A stretch of DNA of 30,816 nt from JANNAV01 sp031384695 (lineage in GTDB: Bacteria; Pseudomonadota; Alphaproteobacteria; Rhodobacterales; Rhodobacteraceae), in the NCBI GenBank assembly GCA_031384695.1, contig JANNAV010000317.1:1-30816 (forward strand), given 5' to 3'. Below the pieces are notes generated by a model, which was not told where the DNA came from, made no database searches, and was given only the letters and a program-made list of their open reading frames with translations. Below, in pieces: positions 13,451-21,175 of the stretch (the first letter of the stretch is position 1; the number at the start of each line of letters is the position of its first letter). Made by a program: the position numbers and the translations under genes.

Positions 13451-14251
13451 ATGCTTGCGCAACCGATGCTCGTGAACCCGATCCTTGCCAGCCTCGCCGC
13501 CCACCGCGTGCTGCGGCTTTACGTGCTGGACTTCGGCCTGTTCGATGTCGGTGGCACCGGGGCCGGCGCGGGCAAGCGCACCATCGGCATCCCCGGTTTT
13601 CTGGTGCAAACCGATCTGGGTGCCAATATCCTGATCGACACCGGCTTTGACCCCGCCTATGCCACCGATTATGCCGCCACCGACGCCCGCGATGGCCTCT
13701 CAACCTTTGGCCGCCTGCTGAACTTTACCGCCCGGCAAACCGCGCCGGGCCAGCTGGCACTGCTGGGCCTCGCACCCGGCGATATCACCGCCCTGATCCT
13801 GACGCATGGCCATATTGATCATGTCGGCGCCCTGCCCTTGTTCACCTGCCCGGTGGTGCTGACCGGGCCTGAGCGCGCCGAACCGCGCCCGGTTTATTGG
13901 GGCAATGTGCGGCCCATCGCATGGCCCGATGTGCCCTATCACAGCATCACCGGGGAAACCCGGCTGTGCGACGGCCTGACCCTGATCCCCACGCCGGGCC
14001 ATACCCCCGGCCACCTGTCGCTGCTGATCACCCTGCCCACCGGTGTGGTGATTCTGGCCGCCGATGCCATCAACCGCCAGTCCGAGCCTGCCGAGGGTTT
14101 TCCCGATGCGGTGGATCCCGCCACCGCCGCCACCTCGGCCGCCCGCCTGATGGCGCTGCAAGCCGAACACAGCGCCGCAATGATCTTCGGCCACGATCCC
14201 GCGCAATGGCCCGGCCTGCCCAAGGCCCCCCACCCTTATGAACCCGCATGA
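13451..14251 (+). CDS. Metallo-beta-lactamase-fold hydrolase, AHL-lactonase-like
   Basis: A 266-residue MBL-fold protein. 'NILIDTGFDP' precedes 'LTHGHIDHVGAL' (the H-x-H-x-D-H zinc motif, about residues 117-125); 'PTPGHTPGHLSLLI' gives the next His, 'VILAADAINRQSEP' the bridging Asp and 'IFGHDPAQWP' the last His. This arrangement resembles N-acyl-homoserine-lactonase-like proteins, which open the lactone ring of quorum-sensing signals, but the sequence alone does not prove that substrate. The ATG at 13451 is chosen because the upstream open frame overlaps the neighbouring gene; ATG 13466 is an alternative. It overlaps the EamA gene by 4 nt (ATGA), so the two are translationally coupled. Confidence 0.85.
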   Translation: MLAQPMLVNPILASLAAHRVLRLYVLDFGLFDVGGTGAGAGKRTIGIPGFLVQTDLGANILIDTGFDPAYATDYAATDARDGLSTFGRLLNFTARQTAPGQLALLGLAPGDITALILTHGHIDHVGALPLFTCPVVLTGPERAEPRPVYWGNVRPIAWPDVPYHSITGETRLCDGLTLIPTPGHTPGHLSLLITLPTGVVILAADAINRQSEPAEGFPDAVDPATAATSAARLMALQAEHSAAMIFGHDPAQWPGLPKAPHPYEPA

Positions 14252-15108
14252 CCGCGCATGCGCACCGCAGCGGCGTGCTGATGCTGGCAGGCTCGGCGGT
14301 GGGCTGGAGCACCTCGGGCCTGTTCACCCGCGCCATTCAGCTTGATACCGCCACCACGATCCTGTGGCGCGGGCTGGCGGGGGCGGTGGGGCTGATCCTG
14401 CTGATCCTGCTGATCGAAGGCCGCGCGGGCCTCGGCGGCTTTGCCAGGCTGGGCCGCGCCGGTTGGGCCTATGCGCTGGTGTCGGGGCTGGGGATGCTGT
14501 GTTTCATCGGCGCGCTGCAAAACACCACCGTGGCGCATGTGGCGATCATCTATGCGACGGTGCCGTTCGTGGCCGCAGGGGCGGGCTGGATTTTCCTGCG
14601 GGAACGGCCCTCGGGGGCGGCGATTGCCGCCTCGGCCATTGCCTTGAGCGGGGCGGTGGCGATGGTGGGGTTTGGCGGCGAAGGGCATATCACGGGGGAT
14701 GTTCTGGCGGTGCTGATGGTGTTCACCGGGGCTGCGATGATCATCATTGCGCGTGCCAACCCCGGCCTGCCCGCGCTGGCAGCGGGGGCGGTTTCGGCGG
14801 TCTGGGCGCCGCTGGCCTGCCTGCCGTTTGCCACCACGGCGGGGCTTGAGGCCGACAAGATCGGCCTTTTGGTGGCGTTCGGGCTGATCAACACCACGGC
14901 GGCACTGGCGCTGTTCATCATCGGCTCGCGCCGCCTGCCGGCGGTGGAAACCGCCCTGCTGTCGGCGCTGGAAACGCCGCTGACGCCGCTTTGGGTGTGG
15001 CTGGTGTTTGCCGAAACCCCGTCGCGCGCCACGCTGGCCGGGGGGGCGGTGGTGATGGGGGCGGTATTGTGGTACATCGCCCGCCAGTCGCGCAGCCATG
15101 CTGCTTGA
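14248..15108 (+). CDS. EamA/DMT-family transporter (tandem copy 1)
   Basis: A 286-residue membrane protein with about ten helices in two EamA halves. 'GSAVGWSTSGLFTRAIQLD' opens helix 1, 'GLGMLCFIGALQNTTVAHVAIIYATVPFVAA' covers helices 3-4, and the C-terminal half ends 'VETALLSALETPLTPLWVWLVFAETPS', the family's proline/E motif. It probably exports a small metabolite; the substrate is unknown. It overlaps the preceding MBL gene by 4 nt. It is closely similar along its whole length to the next gene, by eye about half of all residues, so the pair arose by tandem duplication. Confidence 0.92.
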   Translation: MTAHAHRSGVLMLAGSAVGWSTSGLFTRAIQLDTATTILWRGLAGAVGLILLILLIEGRAGLGGFARLGRAGWAYALVSGLGMLCFIGALQNTTVAHVAIIYATVPFVAAGAGWIFLRERPSGAAIAASAIALSGAVAMVGFGGEGHITGDVLAVLMVFTGAAMIIIARANPGLPALAAGAVSAVWAPLACLPFATTAGLEADKIGLLVAFGLINTTAALALFIIGSRRLPAVETALLSALETPLTPLWVWLVFAETPSRATLAGGAVVMGAVLWYIARQSRSHAA

Positions 15109-15165
15109 CAGCGGCAGGTACAGCCGCCACATATGCGAACAATCCATGAACATGCAGGGCGAACC

Positions 15166-16017
15166 ATGCCAAGCCGCCTCAGCCCGCGCCACCTTGGCAT
15201 AATGATGGTCACAGGTTCCGCGGTTGCGTGGAGCACGACCGGCCTGTTCACCCGCGCCCTGCCGCTGGATACCGGCAGCCTGCTGGTGTGGCGCGGGCTG
15301 TTCGGCGCACTTGGCCTTGCCGTGGTGCTGGCCCTGATGCAGGGCCGGGCGGGCTTTGCCCGGTTCGGCCAGCTTGGCCGGGCGGGCTGGGCCTATGCGG
15401 TGATCTCGGCGCTGGGCATGCTGTGTTTCATCACCGCGCTGCGCCTCACTTCGGTGGCGCATGTGGCGATCATCTACGCGGTGGTGCCGTTTCTGGCCGC
15501 CACCCTCGGCTGGGTGCTGCTGCGCGAGGTGCCCGGCTGCACCGCCGTGATTGCCAGTGCGGTGGCCTTTGCCGGGGCGGCATGGATGATCGGGTTCAGC
15601 GCGGACGGCGCTGTCACGGGCGATCTGCTGGCCTTGGGGATGACCCTCGCCATGGCCCTGATGATGGTGATCGCGCGGAGCCATCCCGGCATTCCCACCC
15701 TGCCCGCCGCGACGTTGTCGGCGCTGCTTGCATCCCTCGCGGCCCTGCCCTTCGCCACCACGCCCGGCATTCCGGTGGAACATCTGCCGATGCTGGCGGC
15801 CTTCGGGCTGATCAATTCCGCCCTTGGGCTTGCCCTGTTCCTGATGGGTTCGGCGCGCATCGCCCCGGTTGAAACCGCCCTGATCGGGGCACTGGATGCC
15901 CCCTTGGCGCCGCTTTGGGTCTGGCTGATCTTCGCCGAAATCCCGGGCGAGGCCACCCTGACCGGCGGCAGCATCGTGATGCTGGCGGTGATCTGGCATA
16001 TCCTGCGCAGCGCCTGA
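15166..16017 (+). CDS. EamA/DMT-family transporter (tandem copy 2)
   Basis: A 283-residue membrane protein colinear with its upstream neighbour: 'GSAVAWSTTGLFTRALPLD', 'ALGMLCFITALRLTSVAHVAIIYAVVPFLAA' and 'VETALIGALDAPLAPLWVWLIFAE' correspond block by block. About ten helices are expected. The substrate is unknown; divergence after duplication may have changed it. The start at 15166 aligns with the neighbour's N-terminus; ATG at 15133 would add 11 residues. There is a 57-nt gap to the preceding gene, so co-transcription is likely. Confidence 0.92.
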   Translation: MPSRLSPRHLGIMMVTGSAVAWSTTGLFTRALPLDTGSLLVWRGLFGALGLAVVLALMQGRAGFARFGQLGRAGWAYAVISALGMLCFITALRLTSVAHVAIIYAVVPFLAATLGWVLLREVPGCTAVIASAVAFAGAAWMIGFSADGAVTGDLLALGMTLAMALMMVIARSHPGIPTLPAATLSALLASLAALPFATTPGIPVEHLPMLAAFGLINSALGLALFLMGSARIAPVETALIGALDAPLAPLWVWLIFAEIPGEATLTGGSIVMLAVIWHILRSA

Positions 16018-16092
16018 CGCGGAACCGCGTGCGCGCGCCGCTTGACACTCCAGCCTGAAAAGCCAACCCTGCGCGGCAAAAAGGAACCTCCC

Positions 16093-16881
16093 TTGGCCAG
16101 CCACACCCCTGATCCGACGCGGCTTGCGGCGTTCCTCGCGCCGCTTGCCCGTCTTGCCACCTCTGACCCCGAGGTTGAGGGGCAGGTGATCTGGGCCAGT
16201 GGTACGGGCTGGCAGGATCAAGCTGACAGCACCGACCTGCTCGACGCCGAAGAGATCGCCTTTTACGCCGAAGGCCTGCTGCTCGAAGGCTTTCACCTGC
16301 ACTGGCAGCTTTGCGCCGAGGATGGCGCGCCGCGCTTTGTCCGCCTGTTCTTCTGGCAGGATCAGCGGCCCGCGCCGATCCCTTTGCCTCTGGCGCTGAC
16401 GCTGCTTGCCGAAGGCCACTGGCCCACCGCCGATACCCCGGATGCGCCCCCGCCCGAAACCGCCTTTCAAACCCTGCACCACGCCTGCGCCGCCCTTGGC
16501 ACCCGGCTTTTCACCGTCACCATCTGTGATCATGCCATGGGCGTGGTGCACCGCGCCTATACTTCGCATCCGCTGGAATACCCGGCACAGGGCACCAAAC
16601 CGATGACCCGCGATGCGTGGTACGAACAGGTAATCGTCAACCATCAGTATTTCCTTGCCAATACCGCCGCCGGATTTGAGAAGGTGTTTTTCGACCATGT
16701 GCTGATCACCTCGATGGGCCTTGGCTCGGCGCTCAACCTGCCCGTGGTTGATGCGGCAGGCGATGTGGCCGGCACCCTCAACCTGCTGGCCGAACCGCAA
16801 CACTTCACCCCCGCGCACCTGCTGGCCTACCAGAACCTCGCGGCCCTGCACCACGCTGGCCTGCTCAAAGCCATGGCATGA
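16093..16881 (+). CDS. GAF-domain protein
   Basis: A 262-residue protein. I place the start at TTG 16093, preceded by AAAAAGGAA at a good distance; an upstream TTG at 16042 in the same frame lacks such a site. The C-terminal half (about residues 115-258) reads as a GAF domain: 'CAALGTRLFTVTICDHAMGVVHRAYTSHPLEYP', 'FDHVLITSMGLGSALNLPVVDAAGDVAGTLNLLAEPQHFTPAHLLAYQNLAALHHAGL'. It may bind a small ligand. No DNA-binding or catalytic domain follows, so its output is unclear. It lies 107 nt upstream of the polyamine-type ABC operon on the same strand and may be linked to it by sensing the transported compound; that is inference from position. Confidence 0.75.
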   Translation: MASHTPDPTRLAAFLAPLARLATSDPEVEGQVIWASGTGWQDQADSTDLLDAEEIAFYAEGLLLEGFHLHWQLCAEDGAPRFVRLFFWQDQRPAPIPLPLALTLLAEGHWPTADTPDAPPPETAFQTLHHACAALGTRLFTVTICDHAMGVVHRAYTSHPLEYPAQGTKPMTRDAWYEQVIVNHQYFLANTAAGFEKVFFDHVLITSMGLGSALNLPVVDAAGDVAGTLNLLAEPQHFTPAHLLAYQNLAALHHAGLLKAMA

Positions 16882-16897
16882 CGGCGCAATTACCGTC

Positions 16898-16925
16898 TTG
16901 CCAATTGGCGTATTTCACTTAATTT
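16898..16925 (+). promoter_or_regulatory. Promoter of the polyamine-type ABC operon
   Basis: TTGCCA (16898-16903), 16-nt spacer, TAATTT (16920-16925), in an unusually AT-rich patch 64 nt before the binding-protein start. The perfect palindrome GCCAATTGGC (16900-16909) covers the -35 side and could be a regulator site. The binding-protein gene itself has GGGAG as ribosome-binding site. Confidence 0.45.
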
Positions 16926-16988
16926 GATCACAAGACCGGCTCAGCCGCATAACGCCGAAAAGGCATCCGACCACCCAGGGAGACTGCA

Positions 16989-18140
16989 ATGAAAACCATG
17001 AAACTGATGGGCACCTCTGCCCTTGCCATCCTGATCGGCCTCGCGCCGGCGCTGGCGCAAATCACCGAGGTCGGCGCCTCCGAAGGCCAGGTGAACATCG
17101 TCGCCTGGGCCGGCTATATCGAGCGCGGCGAAACCGACAAGACCTTCGACTGGGTCACCAAATTCGAGGCGGACTCTGGCTGCAAGGTCAACGTCAAGAC
17201 CGCCGGCACCTCGGATGAGATGGTCGCCCTGATGAACGAAGGCGGCTTCGATCTGGTCACGGCTTCGGGCGACGCCTCGTTACGGCTGATCGCGGGCAAA
17301 AGGGTGCAGCCGATCAATATCGACCTCATCCCCTCGTGGTCCACGGTGGACGAGCGCCTGAAGAACGCAGGCTGGCACACGGTTGACGGCGTGCACTACG
17401 GCGTGCCCTACATGTGGGGCCCGAACGTGCTGATGTACAACACCGAGGTGTTCCCCACGCCGCCCACCTCGTGGAACGTGGTGTTCGAGGAAATGACGCT
17501 GCCCGACGGCAAATCCAACAAGGGCCGGGTGCAGGCTTATGATGGCCCGATCCACGTGGCCGATGCGGCGCAATACCTGATGGCCACCAAGCCGGACCTC
17601 AAGATCACCTCGCCTTACGAGTTGAACGAAGAGCAGTACAAGGCCGCGCTTGATCTGCTGCGCGTGCAGCGCACGCTGACCTCGCGCTATTGGCACGATG
17701 CCTTCATCCAGATGGATGACTTCAAGAACGAAGGCGTTGTCGCCTCGGGCTCGTGGCCGTTTCAGGTCAACCTGCTGAAGGCCGAGGGCCTGCCGATCGC
17801 CTCGACCATCCCTTCCGAAGGCGCCACCGGCTGGGCCGATACCACGATGATGCAGGTCGATGCCGCCAATCCGAACTGCGCCTACAAGTGGATGGAGCAT
17901 CAACTGTCCTCGAACCTGCAATCCGATCTGGCGGTCTGGTTCGGCGCAAATCCTTCGGTGCCCGCCGCCTGCACCGACAAGCGCGGCATGCTGGATGCGG
18001 CTGGCTGCACCGCCAACGGCATGGATGATTTCGAAAAGATCAAGTTCTGGACCACCCCGGTCACCAAATGCGCGCAAGGCGAATGCGTGCCCTATTACCG
18101 CTGGGTGTCCGACTATATCGGCGTGATCGGCGGCCGCTGA
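16989..18140 (+). CDS. ABC transporter substrate-binding protein, spermidine/putrescine type
   Basis: A 383-residue periplasmic protein with a signal peptide (cleavage near residue 23, ALA). The mature part resembles PotD/PotF: 'VNIVAWAGYIERG' (about residues 35-47), 'FEADSGCKVNVKTAGTSDEMVALMNEGGFDLVTASGD' (about 59-95), 'VPYMWGPNVLMYNTEVF' (about 139-155) and a two-lobed layout. It should deliver a polyamine or related cationic compound to the membrane permease. Several cysteines near the C-terminus may pair in the periplasm. A stem-loop at 18152-18174 separates it from the ATPase gene and probably lets it be made in excess. Confidence 0.9.
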   Translation: MKTMKLMGTSALAILIGLAPALAQITEVGASEGQVNIVAWAGYIERGETDKTFDWVTKFEADSGCKVNVKTAGTSDEMVALMNEGGFDLVTASGDASLRLIAGKRVQPINIDLIPSWSTVDERLKNAGWHTVDGVHYGVPYMWGPNVLMYNTEVFPTPPTSWNVVFEEMTLPDGKSNKGRVQAYDGPIHVADAAQYLMATKPDLKITSPYELNEEQYKAALDLLRVQRTLTSRYWHDAFIQMDDFKNEGVVASGSWPFQVNLLKAEGLPIASTIPSEGATGWADTTMMQVDAANPNCAYKWMEHQLSSNLQSDLAVWFGANPSVPAACTDKRGMLDAAGCTANGMDDFEKIKFWTTPVTKCAQGECVPYYRWVSDYIGVIGGR

Positions 18141-18151
18141 CGCCCCTTCCG

Positions 18152-18174
18152 GGTGCGCCTCTGGCAGGCGCACC
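18152..18174 (+). terminator. Stem-loop after the binding-protein gene
   Basis: A perfect 9-bp stem GGTGCGCCT / AGGCGCACC with loop CTGGC, 11 nt after the stop. Only a weak T-run follows, so it may act as partial terminator or mRNA-stabilising structure, as often found after binding-protein genes of ABC operons. Confidence 0.55.
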
Positions 18175-18201
18175 TGGCCTTTGCCTGCCGCATCGGTGCG
18201 C

Positions 18202-18231
18202 TTGAATGCACACCCTACCCCCCCTTATAAT
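18202..18231 (+). promoter_or_regulatory. Internal promoter before the ABC ATPase gene
   Basis: TTGAAT (18202-18207), 18-nt spacer, consensus TATAAT (18226-18231). Transcription would begin around 18238, about nine bases before the ATG at 18247. No Shine-Dalgarno sequence precedes that ATG, in agreement with a near-leaderless message. Confidence 0.5.
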
Positions 18232-18246
18232 TTCGTCGGACATTCC

Positions 18247-19251
18247 ATGATCCCAGCCGTCGAATTCCGCGCCGTCAGCCGTCACTTCGGCCCGGCCAAT
18301 GCCCCAGTCCGCGCCGTCGACAACGTCGATCTGATCGTGCCCGAAGGCGCGTTCTTCGCCATGCTTGGCCCCTCGGGTTCCGGCAAAACCACCTGCCTGC
18401 GGCTGATATCCGGCTTCGAATCCCCCACCTCGGGCGAGATCCACATCTTCGGCACCGCCGCAGGCCACGTGCCGCCGCATCTGCGCAACGTCAACACGGT
18501 GTTTCAGGATTACGCCCTCTTCCCCCACATGAACGTGCGCGACAACGTGGCCTACGGGCTTATGGTCAAGGGCGTGCCCCGCAGCCAACGCTATGCCCGC
18601 GCCGAAGAAATGCTGGCCCTCGTGCATCTGGAAACCTACGGCAGCCGCAAGCCCGGCCAGCTGTCGGGTGGCCAGCGCCAACGCGTGGCCCTCGCCCGCG
18701 CGCTGGTGAACGAACCCCGCGTGCTGCTCTTGGATGAGCCCCTCGGCGCGCTCGATCTCAAACTGCGGGAGGCAATGCAGGACGAGCTGAAATCCCTGCA
18801 AAAGCGCCTGCGGATAACCTTCATCTTCGTCACCCATGATCAGGGCGAGGCGCTCTCCATGGCCGACAGCCTTGCCGTGTTCAACGAGGGCAAGATCGCC
18901 CAGATCGGCACCCCGGAACAGATCTACGCCCAGCCCCGCACAAGGTTTGTGGCCGATTTCGTCGGCTCGTCCAACGTGCTGCCCCCCGCCCTCACCGCGC
19001 GCCTCGGCGGCCCCGAGGCATGGTCATCGCTCCGCCCCGAAGCCATCGCACTGATCGCCCCCGCACAAGCCAAACTCACCGGCACCGTCACCTCCCTGCG
19101 CTATCTCGGCTCCGCCAACCGGGTGCTGATCACGGCCGAGGGTGCCGAAATCGCCGCCCTTATCCCCACCGGCCAAGCCCTGCCCGAAGCCGGCGCCACT
19201 GTCGGCCTCACCTTCGCCCCGAACGCCCTGCACGTGATGGCCGACGCATGA
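18247..19251 (+). CDS. ABC transporter ATP-binding protein, PotA-like
   Basis: A 334-residue ATPase that powers import through the two permeases encoded downstream. Walker A 'GPSGSGKTT' lies near residue 40, the Q-loop 'VFQDYALFPHMNVRDNVAYGL' near 86, the ABC signature 'LSGGQRQRVALARAL' near 139, Walker B 'VLLLDEPLGALD' near 159 and the H-loop 'FVTHD' near 193. A C-terminal TOBE domain follows, including 'LRPEAIAL' and 'GTVTSLRYLGSANRVLI', as in PotA. The start at 18247 is chosen because it fits the family; the codon at 18181 would add an unrelated 22-residue stretch. It has an own promoter-like element and no visible ribosome-binding site. Confidence 0.95.
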   Translation: MIPAVEFRAVSRHFGPANAPVRAVDNVDLIVPEGAFFAMLGPSGSGKTTCLRLISGFESPTSGEIHIFGTAAGHVPPHLRNVNTVFQDYALFPHMNVRDNVAYGLMVKGVPRSQRYARAEEMLALVHLETYGSRKPGQLSGGQRQRVALARALVNEPRVLLLDEPLGALDLKLREAMQDELKSLQKRLRITFIFVTHDQGEALSMADSLAVFNEGKIAQIGTPEQIYAQPRTRFVADFVGSSNVLPPALTARLGGPEAWSSLRPEAIALIAPAQAKLTGTVTSLRYLGSANRVLITAEGAEIAALIPTGQALPEAGATVGLTFAPNALHVMADA

Positions 19252-19353
19252 CCCAATCCCCCACTCGCCGCACCCCGGCCCTCACCACCCCGGCCCTCAC
19301 AACTCAGGCCACCACCCCGGCCGCCGCGCCGCGCCGCCTGACCACCCGCCCCA

Positions 19354-19392
19354 GCTTCTTCTCTGCCCAAAATATCCCCGCCGGAGGCTCCC
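19354..19392. repeat. Short dispersed repeat family 3, copy 2
   Basis: GCTTCTTCTCTGCCC, AAAATATCCCC, GCCGGAGGCTCCC in direct order, nearly identical to 8043-8085. It occupies the 172-nt gap between the ATPase and first permease genes, an odd place inside an operon. The gap also holds a degenerate CCCCGGCCCTCAC duplication (19273-19305). Confidence 0.75.
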
Positions 19393-19423
19393 AGCTCCCC
19401 ACCCCAACCAAAGCTGTCAGACC

Positions 19424-20365
19424 ATGAGCCCAGCACCCGCCCTCCTGCCGCCACGCGGCACAGCCGACCGCCTGACCACCCTGTTCTGGCGCAATCCCAA
19501 CCTGCTGCTCGCCCTGCTGATCGGCCCGCCATTGCTGTGGCTGGGGGTGATCTATGTGGGCTCGCTCATGGCCCTGCTGCTGCAATCCTTCTACTCGATC
19601 GACGAATTTTCCGGCACCATCGTCAGGGAATTCACCCTCAAAACCTATGCCGAACTGCTGCGCCCCTCGAACTTCGATGTGATCCTGCGCACCCTCCTGA
19701 TGTCCGCCGCCGTCACCCTCGGCTGCGCCATCCTTGCCTTCCCCATCGCTTATTACGCCGCCCGCTATGCACGCGGCCGCTGGAAAGCGGTGTTCTACCT
19801 TGGCATCATGCTGCCGCTCTGGTCGTCCTACCTCGTCAAGGTCTACGCCTGGAAACTGATCCTCGCCAAAGAGGGCATCATCACCTGGGCCGCCGGGGCC
19901 ACCCATACCACCCCGCTGCTCGATGCCGCCCTCGCCCTGCCCGGCATCGGCGGCAACTCACTGTCTACCAGCTTTATCGGCACCTTTCTGGTGTTCGTCT
20001 ATGTCTGGCTGCCTTTCATGATCCTGCCGATGCAGGCGTCCTTGGAACGGGTGCCCACCACCATGCTGGAGGCCGCAGCCGATCTTGGTGCCACCGCCGC
20101 GCAAACCTTCCGCACCGTCACCCTGCCCCTCGCCATGCCGGGCGTCATCGCGGGCTCGATCTTCACCTTTTCGCTGACCATGGGCGATTACATCATCCCC
20201 CAGATCATCGGTACCAGCGCCTCCTTCATCGGCATGGCCGTCTACCAACTGCAAGGCACCGCCGGCAACATCCCCCTCGCCGCCGCCTTCGCCGTGGTGC
20301 CCATCGCCATCATGCTGGTCTATCTGGCGCTGGCCAAACGGGCGGGAGCGTTTGATGCCCTCTGA
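19424..20365 (+). CDS. ABC transporter permease, PotB-like
   Basis: A 313-residue inner-membrane protein with six helices after a short cytoplasmic N-terminus (residues 1-25). The conserved coupling segment 'LEAAADLGATAAQTFRTVTLPLAMPGVIAGSI' (about residues 210-241) is the EAA loop contacting the ATPase; the preceding 'FVYVWLPFMILPMQASLERVP' matches PotB-type permeases. It forms the channel with the next gene product. The gene overlaps the next one by 14 nt. The leader shows no strong Shine-Dalgarno, and the upstream gap holds a dispersed repeat. Confidence 0.94.
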   Translation: MSPAPALLPPRGTADRLTTLFWRNPNLLLALLIGPPLLWLGVIYVGSLMALLLQSFYSIDEFSGTIVREFTLKTYAELLRPSNFDVILRTLLMSAAVTLGCAILAFPIAYYAARYARGRWKAVFYLGIMLPLWSSYLVKVYAWKLILAKEGIITWAAGATHTTPLLDAALALPGIGGNSLSTSFIGTFLVFVYVWLPFMILPMQASLERVPTTMLEAAADLGATAAQTFRTVTLPLAMPGVIAGSIFTFSLTMGDYIIPQIIGTSASFIGMAVYQLQGTAGNIPLAAAFAVVPIAIMLVYLALAKRAGAFDAL

Positions 20366-21164
20366 ACGCGCCTCCCTGCCCTTGCGCGCCGCAGCCATCG
20401 GTGGCCTGTTGTTCCTGCACCTGCCGATCCTGCTGATCTTTCTTTACGCCTTCACCACCGAAGAGAAAACCTACGCCTTCCCGCCCCCCGGCCTCACCAC
20501 CAAATGGTTCGCGACCGCCTGGTATGACCGCCCCGATATCTGGCCGCCGCTGTTCCTGTCGCTGAAAGTCGCGGCCATCTCGACCCTGCTGGCGATGATC
20601 CTCGGCACCTGCGTTGCCGCCGCCATGGCCCGCGCGCAGTTCTTCGGGCGCGAGCAGATATCGCTGCTGATCATCCTGCCCATCGCCCTGCCCGGCGTCA
20701 TCACCGGCATGTCGCTGCGATCTGCCTTCTCGGTGATGGACATTGATTTCTCGACCCTCACCATCATCCTCGGCCACGCCACCTTTTGCATCGTCATCGT
20801 CTACAACAACGCCGTCGCCCGGTTCCGCCGCCTCTCCGGCGGCATTCTCGAGGCGTCCGCCGATCTTGGCGCCAACGCCTTTCAAACCTTCCGCCATATC
20901 CTGCTGCCCAACCTCGGCTCGGCGCTGCTGGCGGGCGGCATGCTGGCCTTTGCCCTGTCGTTCGACGAGGTGATCGTCACCACCTTCACCGCAGGCCAGC
21001 AAAGCACCCTGCCGATCTGGATGTATTCAGAACTGATCCGCCCGCGCCAGCGCCCCGTCACCAACGTGGTGGCGATGATCGTGTTTGCCGCCACCTTCGT
21101 GCCGATCCTGCTGGCCTATTACCTCACCCGTGGCGGCGCCGAGACGGCAGGTGGCGGCAAATAA
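20352..21164 (+). CDS. ABC transporter permease, PotC-like
   Basis: A 270-residue membrane protein with six helices. 'LHLPILLIFLYAFTTEEKTYAFPPPGLTTKWF' in the N-terminal part is typical of PotC, as is the EAA loop 'LEASADLGANAFQTFRHILLPNLGSALLAG' (about residues 165-194) and 'ALSFDEVIVTTFTAGQQSTLPIWMYSELI' (about 201-229). Together with the previous permease, the ATPase and the binding protein it completes a polyamine-type importer. The stop lies 11 nt from the stop of the convergent RTX gene, with no room for a usual terminator. Confidence 0.94.
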   Translation: MMPSERASLPLRAAAIGGLLFLHLPILLIFLYAFTTEEKTYAFPPPGLTTKWFATAWYDRPDIWPPLFLSLKVAAISTLLAMILGTCVAAAMARAQFFGREQISLLIILPIALPGVITGMSLRSAFSVMDIDFSTLTIILGHATFCIVIVYNNAVARFRRLSGGILEASADLGANAFQTFRHILLPNLGSALLAGGMLAFALSFDEVIVTTFTAGQQSTLPIWMYSELIRPRQRPVTNVVAMIVFAATFVPILLAYYLTRGGAETAGGGK

Positions 21165-21175
21165 CCGCGCCCGCG

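Noticed and set aside
14236..16854. Very long open frame (872 codons) on the minus strand opposite the exporters and the GAF gene
   Set aside because: It is the mirror of well-supported membrane-protein genes in GC-rich DNA; its translation is rich in Arg, Gln, His and Gly with no domain and no start signals.
19254..19345. Pro/Thr-rich frame in the gap between ATPase and first permease gene
   Set aside because: Repetitive CCCCGGCCCTCAC-type sequence gives biased codons; there is no start signal and the dispersed repeat follows.
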